Below, one piece after another: positions 10,040-18,184 of a DNA stretch of 64,000 nucleotides. Position numbers and translations under genes: made by a program. Origin of the DNA: Mesorhizobium jarvisii (GTDB taxonomy: Bacteria; Pseudomonadota; Alphaproteobacteria; Rhizobiales; Rhizobiaceae). The stretch is taken from NCBI RefSeq assembly GCF_003601985.1, contig NZ_QZXA01000004.1, positions 450,004 through 514,003 on the forward strand, read 5' to 3'. Below the pieces are notes generated by a model. The model saw only the letters and a program-made list of their open reading frames with translations. It had not been told where the DNA came from and did not search any database. Every line of letters starts with the position of its first letter. Position 1 is the first letter of the stretch.

Positions 10040-10678
10040 ATGCTCTCGCACGACCGCGTTTGGGCCGCCATCGATGCTCTTGCCGAGCGCTATTCGCTTT
10101 CGGCGTCAGGTCTGGCAAGGCGCGCGGGCCTCGATTCGACCGCCTTCAACAAGTCGAAACGTCTGTCCTCGGATGGCCGGCCGCGCTGGCCCTCGACCGA
10201 ATCACTGGCCAAGATCATCGAGGCGACGGGTGCCTCGCTCGACGAATTCACCGGGCTGATCGAAGGCCGCATGGCCGCCGCGCCCGCCCACAGGCGTTCC
10301 GTGCCGCTGCTCGGCTTTGCCCAGGCCGGCGCCGGCGGCTTCTTCGACGATGCCGGCTTTCCGGCCGGGCAGGGCTGGGATCTGGTCGAACTGCCGGCGC
10401 AATCGACCGAGAGCTCCTATGCGCTGCAGGTGCAGGGCGATTCCATGCTGCCGCTCTATCGCAATGGCGACGTCCTCATCGTCGAGCCGGGCGCTATCAC
10501 CCGCAAGGGCGATCGCGTCGTCGTCAAGACCACATCGGGCGAGGTGATGGCCAAGGTACTCGAGCGCCAGACCGTCAAGTCGATCGCGCTGGTCTCACTC
10601 AATCCCGATCATCCCGACCGCGACATTCCCATGCGCGAGGTCGAATGGGTGGCGCGGATTGTCTGGGCAAGCCAGTAG
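10040..10678 (+). CDS. HTH / S24 peptidase-like repressor (LexA/CI-type)
   Basis: The 212-residue protein joins an N-terminal helix-turn-helix-like region (SASGLARRAGLDSTAFNKSK) to an S24 peptidase domain. The predicted catalytic serine is in LQVQGDSMLPLYRNGD and the lysine lies in VVVKTTSGEVMAKVL. Members self-cleave or simply dimerise through this domain. GGAAGGAGAG lies just before the ATG at 10040; upstream in-frame extension has no similarity to the family. No other phage gene is nearby, so it is probably a resident chromosomal regulator, and its targets are unknown. Confidence 0.87.
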   Translation: MLSHDRVWAAIDALAERYSLSASGLARRAGLDSTAFNKSKRLSSDGRPRWPSTESLAKIIEATGASLDEFTGLIEGRMAAAPAHRRSVPLLGFAQAGAGGFFDDAGFPAGQGWDLVELPAQSTESSYALQVQGDSMLPLYRNGDVLIVEPGAITRKGDRVVVKTTSGEVMAKVLERQTVKSIALVSLNPDHPDRDIPMREVEWVARIVWASQ

Positions 10679-10687
10679 GTCGGGCTG

Positions 10688-11548
10688 GTGCGGTTTCCTC
10701 ATCTCATTGTGGCGGTTCTGATGGTCCCGGTGATGGCGGCCCTGGTTGTCGCCGGCGGCCGCACGCTGAAAGGAAGCCAAAGCACCGTCGCGGTGGATCA
10801 GATCGATCCCGGCGTGGACACGATCTCTCAGGCCGGCACCGATGCCGGGTCTGACGAACCAGCCACCTCAGCCATTCCCGCGCCCGCCGCTCCGCCGCCG
10901 CCAAAGCCGGCGGCGCATTCGCGGGCGATCGATCCAGATGTCGTCGCGCCGCCGGAACTGCCCACCGGGGAACTCGAGCGGGTCGAGCCGCGCGAGCCTC
11001 TGAGCAAGCTGGCGCTGGCCATGCCGCCCAAGCCGAAGATGCCCGATGACTGGAATGGCACGAAGCTGTTCCAGCCGGTCGCGACCGCCGCCGGCCTGAT
11101 CGAGGCGAAAGGCTATTCGGTCGCGATCTCCGGCATCGATGTCGTCGGGCAGGACGAGACCTGCACCACCGACGGCAAGTCATGGCCGTGCGGTATCCGT
11201 GCGCGCACGGCGTTCCGCTCCTTCCTGCGCGGCCGCGCCGTGGTCTGCACCGTGCCGCCCGAAGGCGGACGCGACCGCATCGCGGCGGAATGCCGGATCG
11301 GCAAGCAGGACGTCGGCCAATGGCTGGTCGACAATGGCTGGGCGCGTGCCGCCAAGGGCGGACCCTATGTCGAGGCCGGTGAAAAGGCGCAAAGCGCAAA
11401 GAAGGGCATTTTCGGATCGGCGCCGAACCTGGCCGGCATCTCGGCGGTGCCGCCCGCGCCAGCCCCGGCGCCTCAGGCGCCGGGTTCGATCCTGGAAGAG
11501 GTCGACGGCGCCCTCAAGCCAGCTGACCAGCCAGCGCCTGCTGAATGA
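10688..11548 (+). CDS. Membrane-anchored thermonuclease-like (SNase-fold) protein
   Basis: This 286-residue protein starts with GTG 9 bases after the S24 regulator. It has an N-terminal hydrophobic anchor ([18 protein letters not shown]), a Pro/Ala-rich linker to about residue 115, and a staphylococcal-nuclease-like domain at about 125-235 ([19 protein letters not shown], then [22 protein letters not shown]). A Pro/Ala-rich tail follows. The usual GIDAPE active-site strand is replaced by [10 protein letters not shown], so catalysis is uncertain. Its 3' end overlaps the convergent lysK by 35 bp. Confidence 0.75.
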   Translation: MRFPHLIVAVLMVPVMAALVVAGGRTLKGSQSTVAVDQIDPGVDTISQAGTDAGSDEPATSAIPAPAAPPPPKPAAHSRAIDPDVVAPPELPTGELERVEPREPLSKLALAMPPKPKMPDDWNGTKLFQPVATAAGLIEAKGYSVAISGIDVVGQDETCTTDGKSWPCGIRARTAFRSFLRGRAVVCTVPPEGGRDRIAAECRIGKQDVGQWLVDNGWARAAKGGPYVEAGEKAQSAKKGIFGSAPNLAGISAVPPAPAPAPQAPGSILEEVDGALKPADQPAPAE

Positions 11549-13160
11549 GCGCGCGGGTCTCGGCGACGCCGTAGAGCGCGGCGAACGAGCCGAAGCGCGG
11601 GCCGCGTTCCTGGCCGATAAGCACCTGATAGATCATCTGGAAGAAGGCGCCCGAAACGCCCGGGCCACCCTCCGGGCTCTGCTTGGAATGATCCTGATAG
11701 CGCTCGATCTTGCGCGCCACGTTGAGCGAAGCGTTCTGGATCGCTTCGCCGCCGGCATCCGCCGGCAATGCACCAAGTGCCCCGTCCAGGGCCTCAAGCG
11801 CCTCGCGCTCAACCTCGTCGGCCGCACGGAAGGTCTTCGTCGGCCGCACGAAATCGTCGAAATAGCGGATCGCGTGGCCGACCAGTTGGTCGAGCTCGGG
11901 ATGCGTCTTTGGCGTCACGCCCTGCGTATGGCGCGAGATGAAGCCCCACAGCACGTCCTTGTTCTGCGCATTGGAGGCGCTGACCAGGTTGAGCAGCAGC
12001 GAGAACGGCACCGGCATGTCGATTGCTGGCGGGTTGCCGTCATGCATGTGCCAGACAGGATTGCCCAGCCGCTCCTTCCAGTCCTGCCTGGGGTAGGCGC
12101 CCAGGAAGGTGTAATACTCGTCCACCGCCCTCGGAATGACGTCGAAATAGAGCTTCTTGGCCTGCCGCGGCCGCTGGTACATGTAGAGCCCGAGACTTTC
12201 GGTCGGCGCATAGGTCAGCCACTCGTCGATCGTCAGGCCGTTGCCCTTCGACTTCGAGATCTTCTGGCCGTTTTCGTCGAGGAACAGCTCGTAGACGAAA
12301 TGCTCCGGCGCGCGCCCGCCCAGAATGTTGCAGATGCGGTCATAGACCACCGCGTTGGTCTGGTGGTCCTTGCCGAACATCTCGAAATCGACGCCAAGCG
12401 CTGCCCAGCGCATGCCGAAATCCGGCTTCCACTGCAGCTTCACCCGGCCGCCGGTGATCGAAAGCGTGGTCTCGGTGCCTTCGTCGTCGAAGGTGATGGT
12501 GCCGGCCTTGGCGTCGACATGCTTCATCGGCACGTAAAGCACGCGGCCGCTCTTTGGGGAAATCGGCAGGAACGGGCTGTAGGTCGCCTGCCGCTCCGGC
12601 CCGAGCGTCGGCAGCATCACCGCCATGATCTTGTCGTAGCGTTCGGCGGCGCGCAGCAGCATCGCGTCGAAACGGCCTGACTTGTAGTACTGCGTCGCGC
12701 TGGCGAATTCGTAGTCGAAGCCGAACGTGTCGAGGAAGCGGCAGAGCATCGCATTGTTGTGGTCGGCGAAGCTCGCATAGTCGCCGCCGAACGGATTGGG
12801 GACCGAAGACAGCGGCTTGTGCAGATGCGGCTCGAGTGCCGCGCGATCCGGCACGTTGTCGGGTATCTTGCGCATGCCGTCCATGTCGTCGGAGAAGCAC
12901 AGCAGCTTGGTGGCGACCCTGTCTTGCGTGAGCACGCGGAACGCATGGCGCACCATCGAGGTGCGCGCCACCTCGCCGAACGTGCCGATATGCGGAAGGC
13001 CCGATGGGCCATAGCCGGTCTCGAACAGGATCGTTTCGGGAAAGTCGCTGCCTTTGTAGCGCTCGATGATCTTCTTGGCTTCCTCGAATGGCCATGCCTT
13101 GCTCTCGGCCGCTGCCGCCAGCAGTTCGGGGTTGAGATCGATTATGTTTGATCCCGCCAT
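11514..13160 (-). CDS. lysK: Class I lysyl-tRNA synthetase
   Basis: The 548-residue enzyme charges tRNA-Lys using the class I Rossmann fold, the form found in archaea and many alphaproteobacteria instead of the common class II LysS. The HIGH signature is HIGT at residues 57-60 ([17 protein letters not shown]) and the KMSKS signature is KISKSKG at about 299. The ATG at 13160 ([10 protein letters not shown]) is chosen; an in-frame ATG at 13211 would add 17 residues. The gene runs convergently with the nuclease-like gene and divergently from the TerB-like gene. Confidence 0.95.
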   Translation of the reverse strand: MAGSNIIDLNPELLAAAAESKAWPFEEAKKIIERYKGSDFPETILFETGYGPSGLPHIGTFGEVARTSMVRHAFRVLTQDRVATKLLCFSDDMDGMRKIPDNVPDRAALEPHLHKPLSSVPNPFGGDYASFADHNNAMLCRFLDTFGFDYEFASATQYYKSGRFDAMLLRAAERYDKIMAVMLPTLGPERQATYSPFLPISPKSGRVLYVPMKHVDAKAGTITFDDEGTETTLSITGGRVKLQWKPDFGMRWAALGVDFEMFGKDHQTNAVVYDRICNILGGRAPEHFVYELFLDENGQKISKSKGNGLTIDEWLTYAPTESLGLYMYQRPRQAKKLYFDVIPRAVDEYYTFLGAYPRQDWKERLGNPVWHMHDGNPPAIDMPVPFSLLLNLVSASNAQNKDVLWGFISRHTQGVTPKTHPELDQLVGHAIRYFDDFVRPTKTFRAADEVEREALEALDGALGALPADAGGEAIQNASLNVARKIERYQDHSKQSPEGGPGVSGAFFQMIYQVLIGQERGPRFGSFAALYGVAETRALIQQALAGQLA

Positions 13161-13317
13161 GGTCGTGTTTTCCAAATTGTTCGCCGGTATGGTCGCAGTG
13201 TCGATTTTCAACCGGTCCTCTAGGCGCGCATGGCCGGAGCGTCAACGCGTTGGGCGCTTTTTCCTTGCGACCTTCGACCCCCGTTCCTACCTTCGAAACC
13301 CGTTCAAGGAGTAAAGA

Positions 13318-13731
13318 ATGCCGTCGCCGACCCCGCATGAAGCCCTGATCTACCTGATGGTCATCACCTCGGCCTCCGACCGCGACATGACCGATGTCGA
13401 ACTGGCCCGGATCGGCGACGTTGTCCGCTCATGGCCGGTGTTCGAGGATTTCAAGCAGGACCGCCTGGTTCCCGTCGCCCAAGCTTGCCAGAAGCTGCTG
13501 CATGAAAAGGATGGCCTCGAGGGTGTCCTGGCCCAAATTGCCGAAGCCCTGCCAGAGCGCCTGCGCGACACCGCGTATGCCGCCGCCTTCGAAGTGGCCG
13601 CCGTCGATCTCGAAATGCGCATGGAGGAAGTGCGCGTGCTGCAGTTGATCCGCCGCAAGCTCGATCTCGACACGCTGACCGTCGCCGCCATCGGCCGCGC
13701 GGCCAAGGCGCGGCTGCGCACGCTGACCTGA
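13318..13731 (+). CDS. TerB family protein
   Basis: A 137-residue, all-helical acidic protein of the TerB/tellurite-resistance-like family. Evidence is the N-terminal EALIYLMVITSASDRDMTDVE, with acidic residues that can bind metal in TerB, followed by helices ending in AYAAAFEVAAVDLEMRMEE. AAGGAG stands 6 bases before the ATG. No other ter genes are near, so a tellurite role is not supported, and its function is unknown. Confidence 0.8.
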   Translation: MPSPTPHEALIYLMVITSASDRDMTDVELARIGDVVRSWPVFEDFKQDRLVPVAQACQKLLHEKDGLEGVLAQIAEALPERLRDTAYAAAFEVAAVDLEMRMEEVRVLQLIRRKLDLDTLTVAAIGRAAKARLRTLT

Positions 13732-13762
13732 GCATCACTAGAAGAAGCTGACCGGGACCGGA

Positions 13763-14644
13763 TCAGAAAAAACTGACCGGAAAATAGCGCAGGTAGAATT
13801 CGGCGAAGGTGCCTTTCATCGAGATCTCCTGCAGCGCGTAATCGATCGCGGCGGCCAGCGCCGGATTGTCCGCCCTTGTGGCGATAGCCATGCCCGTGCC
13901 CAGATATTCGGGCGCCAGATAGGGACCGCCGGCAAAACGGCAGCACCCGCCTGCATCCGAGCCGCCCAGCCAGAATGCGAAACGCATGCCGTCACCGAAG
14001 GCGGCATCGATCTTGCCCGCCTTGAGATCGCCGTAGAGGGCTTCCGGTCCGTCGAAGGAGACGATTTGGACCGTGTTGAAATAGTCGCGCAGCATGCGCT
14101 CATGCGCCGAGCCCGCGAGAACGCCGACGCGCTTGCTGCGCAGCTTGTCGAAGACCGGTTCGGCAAACGCCTTGTTCTTCGGCGTGATGAAGCGCGCCGG
14201 AAACTGCAGATAGGAGCGCGAGAAGGCGTATGTCTGGCGCGATTGCGGCGTCGCGGCGATGCCGGCGATGATCGCTTCGCCTTCGCCTTTCTCGAGCGCC
14301 CCTTCAAGCTCACCCCAGGGCAATGCCTGGATCTGGCATTTGTCGGCAATGCCGAGTTCGGCGCAGATGGCGCGCGCCAGGTCGATATGGAAACCGGACA
14401 GCTTTCCCGCGCCATCGAGGAAATTGAAGGGCGGAAAATCCGTGGTCGTCAGGAATCGCAGCCGTGGCAGTGCCGAAAGGTCGGGCTTCGGCAACCGTTC
14501 CTTGGCGTCCCACAACACTGGTACCTGCGGTTCGGCCGCGCGCGCCCCAGGAGCCAGTGGCAGGGCGGCGATCAGCAGCGACGCCAGGACCAGAAACCTC
14601 CATTGGAACGCCACGATAGAACTCCGCCGCACTCGTGTTCGCAC
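13763..14644 (-). CDS. Periplasmic solute-binding protein, family 3 (orphan)
   Basis: This is a 293-residue exported protein with a signal sequence (FLVLASLLIAALPLAPGARA) and a family 3 amino-acid-binding fold: LRFLTTTDFPPFNFLDGAGKLSGFHIDLARAI (residues split across strands), WGELEGALEKGEGEAII, and GVLAGSAHERML. It contains adjacent cysteines in GGCCRFAGG, also seen in the second binding protein at 30239. No permease or ATPase is adjacent, so the transport partner is elsewhere, or the protein senses rather than transports. The GTG start at 14644 is uncertain. Confidence 0.85.
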   Translation of the reverse strand: MRTRVRRSSIVAFQWRFLVLASLLIAALPLAPGARAAEPQVPVLWDAKERLPKPDLSALPRLRFLTTTDFPPFNFLDGAGKLSGFHIDLARAICAELGIADKCQIQALPWGELEGALEKGEGEAIIAGIAATPQSRQTYAFSRSYLQFPARFITPKNKAFAEPVFDKLRSKRVGVLAGSAHERMLRDYFNTVQIVSFDGPEALYGDLKAGKIDAAFGDGMRFAFWLGGSDAGGCCRFAGGPYLAPEYLGTGMAIATRADNPALAAAIDYALQEISMKGTFAEFYLRYFPVSFF

Positions 14645-14720
14645 CGGTTTTGGTACGAAAATGGTACAGGCACAATGGTTTTTGATTTCAACGCGCCAAT
14701 TTCAGGCTATGCTTTAGCAC

Positions 14721-14730
14721 GTTTGCAAAC
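14721..14730. promoter_or_regulatory. Palindrome GTTTGCAAAC in the region upstream of luxR
   Basis: GTTTGCAAAC is a perfect 10-bp dyad located between the divergent solute-binding gene and luxR. LuxR-family regulators bind dyads of about 18-20 bp, and this could be the core of one (GCAC-GTTTGCAAAC-AGC). It is only a candidate because short palindromes also occur by chance. Confidence 0.3.
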
Positions 14731-14847
14731 AGCGGTGGCTGCCCTGGTTGGGGAATTAGGGTCGAGAACCACAACCGAGAATGTGCGTGTTGCAATCCGT
14801 GGTCGGTGGCGAAATGCAGACAACGCATGGACCATTGATCTCAATGC

Positions 14848-15606
14848 ATGAGGCAACATGGGGTTGATGTTGCGATGGGTCAATTTGATCGTACGCTGGA
14901 ATACATAGACCAACTGCAACACGCCGGAACGGCGGCGGCGGTTTGCGAGAAACTGCTGGGCATTACATCGGATTTCGGTCTGACCGCGCTGATGGCGGGA
15001 ACCGTTCCGCAGCCAGGCACGCCGAGCGGGCAGCAGAAGCAACATGTCCTGCTTTGCGACTGGCCCGTCGAATGGCTGGAGCGCTACGTGGCGCGCAACT
15101 ATGTCGACCACGATCCCGTGGTCAGCCACATGAAGCAGCTGCAGGCGCCGTTCCAGTGGCGCGAAGCCGCCCAGGGCATTAGCTTCGACAAGAGCAGCGA
15201 TGAGGTGATGGGCGATGCCGGCGCCTTCAAGTTGCGCGACGGGCTGGCCTTCCCGCTGATCACACTCGATGGCCAGATCGTCATGGTGTCGCTGGGTGGC
15301 GAGGCCGTGCAGCTGTCGGGTGCCGAGTTCGGCCTTGTGTCGCTGGTCTCGACCTATGCCGTCGGCCGCGCCATGCAAATCCACACCATGGCGACCAGTA
15401 CCATCGACCATATCGAACTGACCCCGCGCGAGCGCGAATGCCTGCAATGGGCCGCCGTCGGCAAGTCGGAATGGGAGATTTCGCAAATCCTCGGCATCTC
15501 CGAACACACGTCGGAGAAACATCTTCTTAACGCCAAAAGCAAACTCGGTGCCGTCAACCGGGTCCAGGCGGTCGCCGAAGCGATAAGGCGCGGCTACATT
15601 AGCTAG
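14848..15606 (+). CDS. LuxR-family autoinducer-binding transcriptional regulator
   Basis: The 252-residue protein has an N-terminal autoinducer-binding domain and a C-terminal LuxR helix-turn-helix (LTPRERECLQWAAVGKS, ILGISEHTSEKHL). All six ligand-pocket residues of TraR (W57, Y61, D70, P71, W85, G113) are present with identical spacing, here W76, Y80, D89, P90, W104 and G132, so it should bind an acyl-homoserine lactone. An alternative ATG at 14875 would shorten it by 9 residues. The synthase gene follows immediately, making a cognate quorum-sensing pair. Confidence 0.93.
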   Translation: MRQHGVDVAMGQFDRTLEYIDQLQHAGTAAAVCEKLLGITSDFGLTALMAGTVPQPGTPSGQQKQHVLLCDWPVEWLERYVARNYVDHDPVVSHMKQLQAPFQWREAAQGISFDKSSDEVMGDAGAFKLRDGLAFPLITLDGQIVMVSLGGEAVQLSGAEFGLVSLVSTYAVGRAMQIHTMATSTIDHIELTPRERECLQWAAVGKSEWEISQILGISEHTSEKHLLNAKSKLGAVNRVQAVAEAIRRGYIS

Positions 15607-15622
15607 GTCGGCCGTGCCGACC
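15606..15622 (+). terminator. Hairpin at luxR stop codon
   Basis: A perfect 7-bp GC-rich stem, GGTCGGC/GCCGACC with a 3-base loop, starts on the last base of the luxR stop codon. No T-run follows, so it may act as a pause or mRNA-stabilising hairpin rather than a true terminator. Confidence 0.4.
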
Positions 15623-15638
15623 TGGAATTTCTTGCCTA

Positions 15639-15648
15639 CGTGATCACG
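15639..15648 (+). promoter_or_regulatory. Candidate lux-box core upstream of luxI
   Basis: CGTGATCACG is a perfect palindrome about 57 bases before the luxI ATG, in the flanking context CTA-CGTGATCACG-CAA. Position and symmetry suit a LuxR-type activator site for positive feedback on luxI. It was identified by eye. Confidence 0.45.
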
Positions 15649-15704
15649 CAATTTTCTCGTTGAAGCACGGCCGTATCTTCCTCTTAAACCCAGGAGACGA
15701 CGGC

Positions 15705-16343
15705 ATGCTTTTTTGTCTTACAACTCAAGAATTGATGGAACGTCCCGACCTTTGGGAGTCCGTCCATCGCCTGCGCTACCAGATATTTGTCGAGGAAATG
15801 GGGTGGGAGGACCTGCGGCGCCCGGACGGATTCGAGGTCGACCAGTTCGACCATGACGAGGCGGTGCATCAGATCGTCATCAGAGGCAACGAAGTCGCGG
15901 GCTATCAGCGGATGTTGCCGACCACGCGGCCCCATCTGCTGACCGAGGTCTTGACCGACCTTTCCGAAGGAACGCCGCCATCGGGCCCCGACATCTGGGA
16001 ATTGACCCGCTATGCGGTGGCTCCCGGCTTTCGCGATGGCCGTCGCGGCGTCTCGACCGTTGGTACCGAATTGATCGCCGGCTTCGTCGAGTGGGGGCTG
16101 AAGCGCGGTGTCGACAAGGTGATCATCGAGTTCGAGCCGATGTGGGTGCTGCGCGCCTTGCAGCTGCATTTCCTGGCGACGCCGCTGGGCTATCAGCGCA
16201 CCTACGGCAATCAGCAGGTCGTGGCGACCCTGCTCTCCTTCAATGAGCACACGCTGGACGTTGTGCGTTCGCGCCGCAACCACCACGCTCCCGTCCTGGC
16301 CCGGGGATATCCCGACATGTTCGGCCAAAGGAGGGCGTCATGA
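15705..16343 (+). CDS. Acyl-homoserine-lactone synthase (LuxI family)
   Basis: The 212-residue synthase makes the AHL signal from acyl-ACP and S-adenosylmethionine. The LuxI invariants are in place: R24, F28 and W34 in RLRYQIFVEEMGW, D46 and D49 in EVDQFDHDE, R69 in GYQRML, E99 and R102 in WELTRYAV. The ATG at 15705 is chosen because AGGAGA lies at 15692-15697 and because it restores the usual numbering; a TTG at 15660 would add 15 residues. Its stop overlaps the start of the crotonase gene by ATGA, indicating translational coupling. Acyl-chain specificity is not deducible. Confidence 0.95.
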   Translation: MLFCLTTQELMERPDLWESVHRLRYQIFVEEMGWEDLRRPDGFEVDQFDHDEAVHQIVIRGNEVAGYQRMLPTTRPHLLTEVLTDLSEGTPPSGPDIWELTRYAVAPGFRDGRRGVSTVGTELIAGFVEWGLKRGVDKVIIEFEPMWVLRALQLHFLATPLGYQRTYGNQQVVATLLSFNEHTLDVVRSRRNHHAPVLARGYPDMFGQRRAS

Positions 16344-17104
16344 GGTCGGAGACCGCCATGAACCCGCACCCGCAACCGGAACTGCGCAACCACACGCTGA
16401 TCGTCACTGTGTCGTCGAATGATGGCCGGCCGGTGCTGGACAGGAGGGCCTATGAAAGCCTTGCCAGGACGTTCCATGAAGCCGCCGACAATGACGAGGT
16501 CCGTGTTGTCGTGCTGCGTGGCCTGGCAGGCTGCTTCTGCCTCGGCGGCGACTTTTCAGAATTCCTCGACGCCACCAAGCACCAGAAGCTGATCGCCGCC
16601 GTCACCGACATGTTCCGCACGCTGGCGACATTCCCCAAGCCCATCCTCGCTTGCGTCGACGGCGATGCCGTCGGTGTCGGCTGCACCATCCTGTTCCACT
16701 GCGACATGGTGATCGCCTCGAATGAAAGCACGTTCAGGGTGCCGTTCGTCGATTTCGGCCTTGTGCCGGATGCGGCGACCAGCATCCTGGCGCCGCAGAA
16801 GCTCGGCTATGCCGGCGCCTTCCGCTTCTTCTGCCTCGGCGACACGCTCCACGCCGAGGACGCCAGGGCACTCGGCCTCGTCGCCGAGATCGTGCATGAC
16901 GGCGTGGAGGAGGCGACACTCGGCCGCGCCAGGCAGCTCGCCAAGAAGCCGGTCGCCGCCCTGCTGCAGACCCGCGGCCTGCTCAAGGGCAATACCGGCG
17001 CGCTGTGCGACCGCATCGACCAGGAGATATCGCTGTTCCAGCAGGCGTTGCAGGACGACACCACGCTGCGGCGCCTGCAGCGGATCGCCCGGCTCGCGGC
17101 CTGA
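16340..17104 (+). CDS. Crotonase-superfamily protein coupled to luxI
   Basis: The 254-residue protein has a crotonase fold: oxyanion-hole segments CFCLGGDFSEF (about 65-75) and GDAVGVGCTILFHCD (about 108-122). The two hydratase glutamates are absent: the first position is T116 (GVGCT) and the second is within VPFVDFG. An acidic residue, D144 in GLVPDAATS, lies where several enoyl-CoA isomerases place their catalytic acid, so an isomerase-like activity is more plausible than hydration. The 4-bp overlap with luxI suggests it acts with AHL synthesis, for example on the acyl chain. That role is inference; ordinary fatty-acid metabolism is the alternative. Confidence 0.85.
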   Translation: MRSETAMNPHPQPELRNHTLIVTVSSNDGRPVLDRRAYESLARTFHEAADNDEVRVVVLRGLAGCFCLGGDFSEFLDATKHQKLIAAVTDMFRTLATFPKPILACVDGDAVGVGCTILFHCDMVIASNESTFRVPFVDFGLVPDAATSILAPQKLGYAGAFRFFCLGDTLHAEDARALGLVAEIVHDGVEEATLGRARQLAKKPVAALLQTRGLLKGNTGALCDRIDQEISLFQQALQDDTTLRRLQRIARLAA

Positions 17105-17162
17105 GCCACCACGTCAAGAACCACGCGCCGCGCTGCCTGGTGGCCGCGCGGCGCGAGAAGGC

Positions 17163-18071
17163 CTAGCCTTCCTTGCCGAGGAATGACGGCCCTTCGCCGA
17201 TGATCTTCTTGTCTTCCTTGCCGATGATATCGAGATCACGCCCCTCATAGGGTACCGACAACAGGATGCGCCGCATCACCGCCAGCCGCGCGCGGCGCTT
17301 GTCATTGGCCCGCACGATGATCCATGGCGCGAACGCCTTGTGGGTGCGCTCGAACATGGTGTCGCGCGCCTTGGTGTAATCGTCCCATTTGGTGATGCCG
17401 GCGACATCGATCGGCGAGAACTTCCAGCTCTTCAGCGGGCTGTAGCGGCGATCGTGAAAACGCTCGAGCTGCGTTTCCCGACCGATGTTCAGCCAGAATT
17501 TGAAGAAATGGATGTCGTCGTTGACGATCATCCGTTCGAAATGCGGCGTCTCGTCGAGAAACTTTTCGTGCTGTTCGGGCGTGCAGAAGCCCATCACCGG
17601 CTCGACGCCGGCGCGGTTGTACCAGGAGCGGTCGAAGGTGACGAATTCGCCCGACGTCGGGAAATGGTCGACATAACGCTGGTAGTACCATTGTCCCAGC
17701 TCGGGCGGGGTCGGCTTGGTCAGCGCCACGTTGCGCGCCGTGCGCGGGTTGAGATACTGGTGCACCACGAAGATCGTGCCGCCCTTGCCGGCGGCGTCGC
17801 GGCCCTCGAACAGCGCCATCACCCGCTTGCCGGTCGCCTGCAGCCATGCCTGCGCCTTCACCAGCTCGATCTGCAATTTCTCGAGCGTCTCGTTATAGTC
17901 GTCGCTGTTCATCTTCTTGTCGTAGGGGTAGCCGCCCGCGGTCAGCTTGTGGTCCTCGACCCAGTCCGGGAGCTCGGGATTCTCGATGTCGAACTCCCGC
18001 TCCTTGCCCCCGATCCTGATCTTCAGCGGACCTGACGTCGGCGTTGCGGGATTTTCCTTGGCCTTTTTCAT
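17163..18071 (-). CDS. ppk2: Polyphosphate kinase 2
   Basis: The 302-residue kinase transfers phosphate between polyphosphate and nucleotides. It has the PPK2 Walker [10 protein letters not shown] at residues 90-98, the lid/Walker B segment [15 protein letters not shown] near 144-158, and the [13 protein letters not shown] region. Length matches one-domain PPK2. It is divergent from phoR across a 113-bp region, so polyphosphate handling and phosphate sensing are side by side. Donor and acceptor nucleotide are not predictable. Confidence 0.95.
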   Translation of the reverse strand: MKKAKENPATPTSGPLKIRIGGKEREFDIENPELPDWVEDHKLTAGGYPYDKKMNSDDYNETLEKLQIELVKAQAWLQATGKRVMALFEGRDAAGKGGTIFVVHQYLNPRTARNVALTKPTPPELGQWYYQRYVDHFPTSGEFVTFDRSWYNRAGVEPVMGFCTPEQHEKFLDETPHFERMIVNDDIHFFKFWLNIGRETQLERFHDRRYSPLKSWKFSPIDVAGITKWDDYTKARDTMFERTHKAFAPWIIVRANDKRRARLAVMRRILLSVPYEGRDLDIIGKEDKKIIGEGPSFLGKEG

Positions 18072-18184
18072 CGAGACGAACCCTTTCCAGCTTACGGACT
18101 CATGCTATTGGGAGCCTCCATGCCGGTCTAGCAGGAAGTTGCCATACGGCCGGACAGCGCCCGAGAGGGCTATAGGACCCGGGG

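Noticed and set aside
10040..11548. Prophage remnant
   Set aside because: The S24 repressor has no phage structural gene, integrase or att-like repeat near it. The single tRNA gene in the window is far away.
11139..12680. 513-codon open frame on the plus strand
   Set aside because: It crosses two known genes (nuclease-like and lysK) out of frame. No domain is present.
13318..13731. Tellurite-resistance operon
   Set aside because: Only one TerB-like gene is present and no terC, terD or terZ genes are nearby, so no resistance system can be claimed.
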